Part shown: positions 56,786 through 64,000 of the stretch, one piece after another | Numbering within the stretch: the stretch's first letter is position 1 | Layout: each line of letters opens with the position of its first letter | NCBI GenBank assembly: GCA_015501595.1 | Contig: JADNRX010000007.1 | Span: forward strand, 124,001 to 188,000 | Reading direction: 5' to 3' | DNA length: 64,000 nucleotides | From: Hymenopellis radicata | Taxonomy: Eukaryota > Basidiomycota > Agaricomycetes > Agaricales > Physalacriaceae | The notes under the pieces: generated by a model | What the model saw: only the letters and a program-made list of their open reading frames with translations | The model's database searches: none | Told to the model about the DNA's origin: nothing | Program-made: the position numbers and the translations under genes

Positions 56786-57435
56786 ATGAACCCCACTTAC
56801 GACATGCGCGGTCCTCGCTCGACAAGTGGTTATAGGTTTGGTGTCTGACTGCGTTCATTCCTTGAAAGTGAGGACGCCACTCGCAGCCTTTCTTGAGACT
56901 ACACCTGCACATTGCCCACCAACTTCAAAACATGGACTTCTTGTCCACAGTCATGATCCTCCCGCGCTGCAGGTACACGGCAACATCCGACAAACTCCCG
57001 TTTATTACTAGCTCCGGATACGACAGCTCTGCTCGGGCAGCAATCCACCACTAGAGGTAAAGGTCATAGAAGTCACCGAGTATGATCTCGCCAGAAGTTA
57101 TATACATATAACTGCAATCAGATTGAACTAACTGGAATTGCAGCTCCCTGGCTGGAATATTAGTTGGCTACGGCACATCCCGCCGCTCTCTGCGAACTGC
57201 AATTGGTATTCCCCGCAGGAGGTCAGAGGAGGTCCTGGAATGGCGGCGCGGGAATGTTACGGCGTGACCATATGTGGTCTTGCCACTGTCGGCCACCATC
57301 CGATTCCCAACTGAGGGCGGGACCCGGATTCCAGTCAGTGGTGAGGTAGACACTAACTGGAATCGGTCTGAAATAACTGAAATCGGTACCGATTCCAGTC
57401 AGAGTCTGCTATTCTAACTGACGAGATCATTTTTG
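56786..57435. other. Intergenic region, partly a possible inverted-repeat element
   Basis: Holds no convincing gene. The right half carries CTAACTGGAAT-type repeats in inverted orientation, described separately at 57126-57403. Confidence 0.35.
57126..57403. mobile_element. Possible short inverted-repeat (MITE-like) element
   Basis: Left side begins CTAACTGGAATTGC; right side ends with ACCGATTCCAGTCAG, its approximate reverse complement. Inside, 57358-57399 folds as CTGGAATCGGT against ACCGATTCCAG, an 11-bp perfect stem. A direct flanking duplication was not clearly visible. The element could be a degraded non-autonomous DNA transposon. Confidence 0.35.
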
Positions 57436-57642
57436 TCATGCCTCGAAGTCACCATAGGTCCCAACAGTCAAAGTAATGCCGTCGGTGGAAGTGGAACGTT
57501 CACCGTGGGCCGGCTCCTTGGGCAACTCGCACGCAGGTAAATCCTTTTGATCCACAAACCCCATACCGCAATACTCATGGAGGGGCATAAGGTTCTGAAA
57601 TCCATGTAGTATTAGGTTTTCCTTCCGGTGTACAATGTCCAT
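57436..57642 (-). CDS. Small unassigned frame downstream of twinfilin
   Basis: Sixty-eight codons starting MDIVHRKENLILHG, ending GTYGDFEA. It lies just after the twinfilin stop on the same strand. It may be the last exon of a separate gene or a chance frame; no domain recognised. Confidence 0.2.
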   Translation of the reverse strand: MDIVHRKENLILHGFQNLMPLHEYCGMGFVDQKDLPACELPKEPAHGERSTSTDGITLTVGTYGDFEA

Positions 57643-57656
57643 AGCTGTTCTACAAT

Positions 57657-58881
57657 TTATCGCCTTCTGGGAGGGCCTTTTGGCTTTGCAAACGGCTTCT
57701 TCTCTCCCATGTCTAGCTTAGCAGCAGTCGAGGTCTGCGCCTGTATCCCTAGTTCTACCTTGAGATGCGCTTCGTTCAGATCCATTGGATCCGACGTTTC
57801 TACCTTGCGCGACACCAACGTTGACGTCGTGAAATGTGACTTTGCCAACAAATGCGTTGTTAACGAGCCAGAGGAATAGATCATTCTAAATTTGACGGGT
57901 GACTGTGAAGGGCACGAATATATGAAGACTGCACAAAACATTAATAGCCGGCTAGTGAAACGAAAAGAAGGAACATACTGATATCACGTTGTCCAGGAGT
58001 GTGCGGCCATGCAAAGAAGGCATAGCACGGCTCATCCTGCGGAAGAGCCGCACCCAGTTCGTCTGCGCTTGGTGAACCAGTCGACTTTATGACTAGGTTC
58101 TCCGCTTTCGAATCGACGGTCTGTCAACACCGTCAGCTCATAGACTGCTGCGAGCACATGGAGAGCCTAACCAGCACGACCAACCCCGTGCCCTCGCCTT
58201 GGTCAAGCTCCTTCAGCGCCTCTTCCACGCCATCGGCCCACTTCCAGCCAACGGGCGTGGATCTGACGTGATTAGCTTCATAGGTAACACCGCCGGCCTG
58301 ACGCTCTGCTGCGCGCACAGTGGCCATCTCCTTCTCCTGTTCAGACATGGGTTTCGGGGCTGCTACGCTCCGCAGGTGGGCCACGTATGCCTCCGCGGTG
58401 ACGTCTGCTTTCGACGTGGCGAAGATGGTGTCGGTGAATAGCGTCGATCCAAGCGATCGCAGGAGGGAGTGGCGTGACGACGCGTAGAGCATCTATATAC
58501 AATGAGCACCATACTTTTGTGGAAATCAGAAGGTTATACCTTGTCTCGTACTTTGGCGGAATCGGGTACATAGTATATAACCAGCCACTCAGTCGGGGGA
58601 TCGTCAAGTTTGGTGAGAATGTACGCGGGGATGTCATCCTGAAGGACTTCCGGGCTCGACAGCTTATTCAAGTCTTCCGAGAGCGTTCCCTCAACAGGAA
58701 CAGAGAGATCGTGGATCAGCGATTCTGTTCTGAATGTCAACTGCAGTTTGTAGGGGTATTGACGATGATTCTTGCCATTTCTGATAGAAACCTTCAAGAA
58801 TCTAACATTTTTGGATTCGACAGCAGCAGAGAACTCGGCAGTAAGCTCAGGCGAGACGCCGATACCAGACGTGGCGGACAT
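57657..58881 (-). CDS. Twinfilin, two ADF/cofilin-homology domains
   Basis: Actin-monomer-binding protein that sequesters ADP-actin and caps filament ends. The start (MSATSGIGVSPELTAEF, ATG at 58879-58881) fits fungal twinfilins. First ADF-H domain: [49 protein letters not shown], then SLGSTLFTDTIFATSKAD. Linker with APKPMSEQEKEMATVRAAER. Second domain: a region with WKWADGVEEALKELDQGEGTGLV, then a later exon with FIYSCPSQSPVKFRMIYSSG and the basic tail KPKGPPRRR at the stop. The first intron (about 58787-58736) joins SIRN to ESLIHDLS and has a GC donor (G|GCAAGA) and a CAG acceptor, a rare but known class. No frame break was noticed. Confidence 0.85.
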
Positions 58882-59653
58882 GCCAATGGTGACCGTTCTG
58901 TTCAGACGAAGCAAGCCGTTGCAACAGTGCGGAGTCCGGACCGCTGATCCGAGACGCACGTGATGTTACCTTTAAATTTCGGAAATTTTTCATTCCTTCC
59001 TTTCTTTCGTCTTGCGCTCATCCTTCGACCTGCTACCTGGTAAGTCTTCCTCTTAAGTCTTTTCACGGTGATGATTCATATCTATACCATACTTTACCAC
59101 ATTCCGAATACCAACTGTGGAATACTTTATCGATTTCAGCCTTGTCTGATCCTTCTTTTTTTTGCTGGTTTTTTGCAACTTGTTCTAACCAACCTCTTCG
59201 TTCCAGGGTTTCCACTTCTCGACAATCTTCCATCCTTTGTCTTCCATCCTTTGTATGTCTATCTCCTTTGGCAATGCCGAATACATGACGAAGTCTATTC
59301 GATGGGCGGACACGAATGCACCTTTGTCTATACCAAAGTCTCCCGTGTACAAAGTGGAGATGGACGGGGTGCTTGCTGAAATGCATCGAACTCTGACTAC
59401 TCGGCGTGCCTTCAATGTCGTCTTTAATGCTGACTATCCTTCTCAGATCTTATTGTGTATCGTACTACGAGAATCTGTGTACAATGCCATTTTTGTTATT
59501 CATTCATGTGGGAGTAACATAAGCCTTCAACGACTACAAAACACAAGCTGTGGCGAATGGTTTCAGCGTAGGCTGGTGGTAGTGGATGGATAAACTCACG
59601 TCTTGATCGTAAGTGCCACGCTCGTTCCATGCAACAAAGACTGACCTATGTAG
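58882..59653. other. Region with possible gene remnants
   Basis: About 770 bp between twinfilin and the dehydrogenase gene. Minus-strand frames at 59063-59415 contain a protein-like stretch (SAHRIDFVMYSALPKEID) and a plus-strand frame at 59237-59593 overlaps it. No family was recognised, and the two frames cannot both be real. Confidence 0.25.
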
Positions 59654-60449
59654 TTACCAGTCGAGCGCTCCGTTCTCATGCCAGAAGAGACCTAAGGAAC
59701 TTGGTTAACAGCACGATGCTTCTCGAACTGGAGGAAATCTCACAAGTCTTGTCTTTCTCCTCCGGTCCCAACAAAACCCAAGGAACGATAATGTCGGCGC
59801 CCTGCTTCGGCGTTTTGCCTCCAGGGTGATATCCGTTCAACTTGGTCGTTACGAAGCCGGGCGAAACCATGTTGACCTTGACATCTCCCTCGAGCTCCTT
59901 CGCAAGCGAAATCATGTAGGAGTTGACTGCGACTTTGCTCGTGTTATAAGCGATCAGGCTGTGAATCATTCCGTGGGGAAGGGATGCCATGAGGGAATTA
60001 CTGGCCATACGTGTCGACACGGCTACGATGCACGCATGCCCGGCGGGCGCGCGCCGCAAGAGTGGGACGAATGCCTGCGTGACGGAGATGACACCGAGCA
60101 AATTCGTTGCGAACGCCTCCTCGATGTTGGCGATGGACTCGCCCAAGGCTCCACCGCTCTCAGCCATCTTGCTAATGGCTGCGTTGTGCACAAGGGAATC
60201 GAGCCGCCCCTCTGCCTGCTCGATAACGTCCTTGGCAGCTGCAATGGAGGATGGGTCTGTCACGTCAAGCTGAACGAATTTTACATGTAGTCCGGCGTTG
60301 GCGAGTTGGTCCTGTGCGCCAAGTCCAGCTTCGTTGTTGCGCGCGGAGAGGTAGACAATGTGGCCTTTCTCGGCTAGACTTCGCACAATCTCGAAGCCAA
60401 TACCGGTGTTGGAGCCTGTGACGAGGATGACGCGCTTGTAGGAAGCCAT
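59654..60449 (-). CDS. Short-chain dehydrogenase/reductase
   Basis: Classical SDR of 247 residues. Motifs: cofactor glycine motif TGSNTGIG (residues 11-18), the HNAAI variant of NNAG (88-92), catalytic Ser in VAVSTRM (about 145), YNTSK with catalytic Tyr168 and Lys172, and SPGFV. SARN after the second strand, with an Arg, suggests NADP(H) preference. Exon 1 is 60449-59744; a 52-bp intron (59743-59692, GTGAGA to CTTAG) joins DKTC to a last exon encoding LFWHENGALDW and a TAA stop. Without splicing the frame would run on with a Ser-rich tail, so the intron is well supported by the WHENGALDW end common in fungal SDRs. Substrate unknown. It is divergent from the MYND gene. Confidence 0.85.
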
Positions 60450-60848
60450 GAGAGCGTTGTATGGTTGTTGAAGTATGTTCAGTTTTTATAAGCGTCTGCT
60501 GTTCGTTGGTCACTTTTCGCATTTTAGTCAAACGCTTAAGAAGGAAATGTTCCTACGACCTTGATCGCATAGACGTAGAGGACGCGTCACTCCCGAGGCG
60601 CGCTCAGTAGTGGCCAGCGGCTGTCTCTAAATATTAAACGCCTTCCAAATACGGACGCTTCTATCCGAAAACCGAGATATCAGTGTGAACGGATAAACCC
60701 AATCAACTCGGGAATTGGGATCATTTGTTCTTTCTCACCACATCTAGATAAGAACTACCACGTTTACAAGCTCGGATTCGAGTGAGTGCGTGTCGAGCTC
60801 AGCATTGCTCTTCATACTGTAGATCTGACTCTCACTTGTCCAGTCGCA
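60450..60848. promoter_or_regulatory. Divergent promoter region between SDR and MYND genes
   Basis: About 400 bp containing both promoters. No TATA box or known operator was recognised. Confidence 0.4.
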
Positions 60849-62594
60849 ATGTTCCCATCGACACATCGTCGCCGCGAGACCAAAAAATCTCACTGCTCTT
60901 TTTCTGAATTTCGGTCTATATCTCCTGAGGCAGCCGCCGATTTCGTTGCGAACGCCCTCAGAGATTCTGGCCCGGGTCAGGAACCGCCATTGCGATACTG
61001 TGCCCAATGTCTATATGGCGCCATGCACGTCGTATACCCCATAGATACAGTCGAGGCTGCGAGCGACTTCCACAGACCCGACGTTCCCGATGATGATGCC
61101 GCCGATCTGAAGCCCCCCGTTCGCATGCAGAAGTTGCAACGGAAACAGTTCCACGCGTTTTGGTCTGCCGTTACGCGGTTCCTCACCGTTGTCCGCGACG
61201 AGATTCAGGAAGCTCACTTCCTCTTCGACGTTATCGAATTCAAATGTCTCAGGGGGACTCCACCCAACCCGAACCCGCATATTCGTCACTTCCATTACAT
61301 CGCACAAGTGCTTTTCCCCCAATTCAAAGAACGCCCTGAACAGTTTATGGCGGTCTGTATTCACAAGATGGTCTCCACACTCAATGACTGTCTTGCTATG
61401 TGCAATACGGTCAAAGTCGCCAAAAATTCACAAAACAAACGATGGCCCACCTCCACGAAAGATATCATGCCAAACGGCGGCAAAGTCACCACGAAAGCAT
61501 TCCTTCGCTGGTCCCATTACTCAGATGATATGGCCTTCACGGCCTTCGGCATCTTGGGGAATATGGTCAAAATCTGTGGCTCGCTAATAATCGACGACAT
61601 AGCAGCCAATGCAGATTCCGGCGAGGATTTTGTTTCCACCGGATTCCGGATGTGTCGCGACGCGACAACAGCCTTGTGCCATCGCGATAATGATCACAGT
61701 GAATATCATGAAAGGCAATCTTTGGCGGCCGAATTTTATCAGCGCGCGACATTCGCGGCGGTTTTTCTCGAGTCTGCGACAACTTTTGCGCCAGAAATAT
61801 TCCAGGTCCTTGTGGCAGGTCGAGAAAGGAAAATGGTGCAGCTGTTATCCCTGATCCTCGAGCTTCGCGACGCCCCTACTGTCTGGCTGGATCCAGACTT
61901 GGAGCGCCAATTCGAATTCTTCGATTGGACTATCTTTTCGAAGTTGGCACGACAGATCCTCGCTGATCATCCTGAGCTGCAGCTCGGGAAACTACATGAG
62001 GACATCGTCCTTACTCAGCGGGCTATCGAAGACCCACTGTTTACCGCCCACCAAGTTCTTATCGCCGCAAAGAGTCGCGCGCGCTGCCATGCGCCGGGAT
62101 GCCCCCAGTCCCTGGCGTCCACCGGCACCGAGTTCAAGCGCTGCGCAGCTTGTCGCGTCGTCGCATACTGCGGCAAGGCCTGCCAGACGCGTGCCTGGAA
62201 AACAGGCCCCCACGCACACAAGCACATCTGTGCTAAAATCAAAACGCTGATTGCACAGGGCGGTGGGTTAGACGACCGAGACGCGTTTGTTCGAAACTGT
62301 CGGGAGGCGAAGGTATCGGCCGATGAAGCGCTCGCGGTGGCGAAATGGAATTTCGACCCAGGGATGACAATATCCCAGTCGGAGGGTTCTGTGCCAAACA
62401 CTGATGGCGCGGACGGGTTTGACGAGATGTTTTATCAATTGAACCCGTCCCAGCATCCCCAATACCCTGAACGCTGGGCGAAAATTACGGCTTACTGGGA
62501 CAAGAGGATGGCAGAGGCAGAACCGGCACCACATACGGAAAGCCGCCATTCGATACGAAGGACACCCAAAACAGAACAAACGAACAAAAAATAA
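60849..62594 (+). CDS. MYND zinc-finger protein
   Basis: Single-exon protein of about 580 residues. A long helical N-terminal part without recognisable domain is followed by a MYND finger at about residues 413-461, with the cysteine pairs of CHAPGC, CAAC and CGKAC and a final histidine/cysteine set in HAHKHIC. MYND fingers bind proline-rich partners; in mushrooms such proteins form large families of unknown role, and some fungal relatives are involved in growth and morphogenesis. The chosen ATG (MFPSTHRR) is the first Met after a stretch that looks like leader; an in-frame ATG at 60786 would add 21 residues. The frame is open throughout, in contrast to its neighbour on the right. Confidence 0.8.
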   Translation: MFPSTHRRRETKKSHCSFSEFRSISPEAAADFVANALRDSGPGQEPPLRYCAQCLYGAMHVVYPIDTVEAASDFHRPDVPDDDAADLKPPVRMQKLQRKQFHAFWSAVTRFLTVVRDEIQEAHFLFDVIEFKCLRGTPPNPNPHIRHFHYIAQVLFPQFKERPEQFMAVCIHKMVSTLNDCLAMCNTVKVAKNSQNKRWPTSTKDIMPNGGKVTTKAFLRWSHYSDDMAFTAFGILGNMVKICGSLIIDDIAANADSGEDFVSTGFRMCRDATTALCHRDNDHSEYHERQSLAAEFYQRATFAAVFLESATTFAPEIFQVLVAGRERKMVQLLSLILELRDAPTVWLDPDLERQFEFFDWTIFSKLARQILADHPELQLGKLHEDIVLTQRAIEDPLFTAHQVLIAAKSRARCHAPGCPQSLASTGTEFKRCAACRVVAYCGKACQTRAWKTGPHAHKHICAKIKTLIAQGGGLDDRDAFVRNCREAKVSADEALAVAKWNFDPGMTISQSEGSVPNTDGADGFDEMFYQLNPSQHPQYPERWAKITAYWDKRMAEAEPAPHTESRHSIRRTPKTEQTNKK

Positions 62595-62818
62595 GTAAGT
62601 CAATGCGTCGGATCAGAATTTCGAATCAAAGGATGAAAAAAGTCGCCACTTGGGTATTGCAGTCTGCTATGTACATAGGTCCAATAAATTAGGTGTCCGC
62701 TTCTTGCAAAATATCGTCTGTTGGATTGCTCCGTATCAAGTTTTCTCTTTCTCCGTCTCTCCACTTCTCGTATCCTGGTTCTCCATCTGCTTCAAGGCGC
62801 CTTCAACCTCCTCACTAC

Positions 62819-63727
62819 TCACGCTCTCTGCCCCGATTTGCCCACTGCTATAATGCTGCTCACGCTCGTCCCTTTTCTGACCGGCACCATCTTCCCCGTC
62901 TGCCCAGCGCCATTACCCTTCTTTGTGAGCTCGATTTTCTCTCTGCACGGCATTGCATGCGTCCGGGCCTCTAGCCCGAAATACTCCATATAAGCGGGCA
63001 GCGTGTCCCCAATCAACGAGCCACAACCTCCCACCAGCGTCCAATATCATGTTACGGGGTGCGAGATCCTGAGGACGTGCACTAGTTCCGGATCGAGGTC
63101 GAGTTCCGGACGTGGCGTGCAGTAGGCTGGCGGCAATCCACGAGCCATCAATTAAGATAACCGACAAAGTCTGCGGGGGAGGCGTGAAGAACGGGGCCAG
63201 GTTGATCTTGAAGCCATTCCGAGCGGGTGTGCCCAGAGCGTAATCCGCCCGTCGTTTGGAGGTGACAGAACGGAGCAGTCGTAGAACGTATCTCAACTGC
63301 CAGGTGGCACGGAAGGTCCCCAACCAGCCAAGGTTTAGCCACAGTTGCTCCAGTGTGAAGCCGTGATACGCTCCATGACGATGTAATGAAGGTCAGTGCT
63401 CTTGACGCGGACTAGACGACGTACGGCCGGAGCCCCGACGCCAGCTGAGCGGGCGCGTTTGAGGGCAAGGACTTCCTCAAAGGGGTCCTGGTCCCAATAA
63501 TCGTACCCCGCTCGCTTTGTGACTAAATTGGGAGAAAGAAGAGCAACGGGCTCTCGTCGCGTAGTAACAAGGTGGGGAGAATGTTGGATGTAGTCGACAA
63601 GCTCGCCATCTGAGTAGCTGTTGAGCGATGCTTCGTCAAACGTTTTGGTGCCCAGCAGTACGAAGTGAGGAGAGGTGGTCAACGCCGCGGACTGCTGACA
63701 ATTCACAAGTTCTTTCATGTAGGACAT
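62819..63727 (-). pseudogene. Kinase-like (aminoglycoside phosphotransferase fold) gene with several frame breaks
   Basis: Starts MSYMKELVN at 63727. Readable pieces, in different frames: HYIVMERI then GFTLEQLWLNLGWLG, LRSGHTRSEWLQDQPGP, ASPADFVGYLN, the catalytic-loop-like QDLAPRNMILD with the metal-binding LVDWGHA, and a C-terminal PAYMEYFGLEAR. The order fits fungal small-molecule-kinase-like proteins (APH/choline-kinase fold). At least four single or double base changes are needed to join the pieces, so the gene is broken here or the sequence is poor. No intron positions explain the shifts well. Confidence 0.55.
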
Positions 63728-64000
63728 CGTCGAGCCTTGGTGTCATCCGGAGCGGCACGAATGGTCGAACCGATGATCGCGCATTTTTTTTTGGCGCAAG
63801 TGACAGTGTGCAAAACCCTCCAGTGAGGAAGCCATAAACCAATGTCATTTGTTCGTAATCGCGCCCGGGACACTATACTTTAGAAAAGCCGCGACATGTC
63901 AGTACGTTGAAAGTCTTGAGACCGTGATGGTCTGCATGTTTCTTCTGTCTTCGGGGTTTGAAGAACCGCCAATGTCTTGGATAGTTTTCCTGTTGTCGGC
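63728..64000. other. Unassigned right end of the window
   Basis: No gene, repeat or RNA was recognised in the last 270 bp. It must contain the promoter of the kinase-like gene. Confidence 0.3.

Noticed and set aside
59237..59593. A 118-codon plus-strand frame
   Set aside because: It overlaps an equally plausible minus-strand frame, has no domain and no supporting exon structure.
1..64000. tRNA or other structured RNA genes
   Set aside because: None could be recognised by eye; a covariance-model scan would be needed, and a hit with a full cloverleaf would change this.

Overview
The window looks like nuclear DNA of a basidiomycete fungus, most likely an Agaricomycete. The genes are packed closely on both strands and cut by many introns of about 45-60 bp with GT(A/G)NGT donors and short branch sites. 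The protein families fit this: an RTA1-type membrane protein, cryptochrome-DASH, twinfilin, casein kinase I, CDC45, an MPP6-like exosome cofactor, a MYND-finger protein, and a LINE fragment with the C-terminal zinc knuckle typical of mushroom elements. Start sites and exon edges were read by eye.

Left two thirds (about 2.0-40.7 kb): a tandem segmental array. An intact FYVE-domain gene (74-2634, minus) and an intact MPP6 gene (2811-3536, plus) share a 176-bp divergent promoter at the left edge. From 2037 onward a unit of about 11.6-11.9 kb is repeated. Its units start at 2037, 13791, 25360 and 37284; the fourth is partial and runs into unique DNA near 40.7 kb. Each unit carries, in order: the first 0.6 kb or so of the FYVE gene, the divergent promoter, MPP6, the 3' end of an unidentified minus-strand gene, a LINE 3' fragment, the 3' half of an RTA1 gene, and (units 1-3) 7-8 kb of very intron-rich DNA that I cannot assign to any family. 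Units 2-4 hold broken FYVE and MPP6 copies, and units 1-3 hold cut RTA1 copies. The intact FYVE and MPP6 genes therefore survive only at the left edge, and the only RTA1 copy with its 5' half lies at the right edge. The simplest reading is that an ancestral FYVE - MPP6 - RTA1 block was split and amplified together with the intron-rich locus.

The intron-rich locus (about 6.4-13.3 kb, 18.3-24.8 kb, 29.9-36.7 kb) is the most unusual part. It is a chain of short exons built from degenerate repeated modules, an acidic Asp-Pro-Asp-Leu-like stretch followed by an Arg/Glu-rich helix. They are separated by introns of 45-54 bp that resemble one another: a GTACGTCACC-like start, an internal or terminal inverted repeat, a TTGAACAT-like segment, then TAG or CAG. 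These introns could be introner-like elements or could have been copied with their exon modules.

Right third (41.3-64 kb): ordinary unique genes. In order they are CDC45 (plus), succinyl-CoA:3-ketoacid CoA transferase (minus), a P-loop NTPase (minus), a second RTA1 paralogue (minus), cryptochrome-DASH (minus), casein kinase I (minus), twinfilin (minus), a short-chain dehydrogenase (minus), a divergent MYND-finger gene (plus) and a damaged kinase-like gene (minus). CDC45, cryptochrome-DASH, the last RTA1 copy and the kinase-like gene carry single-base frame breaks, several at short homopolymers. Either the assembly has local indel errors or some of these genes are decaying; this matters when reading stops inside the array.
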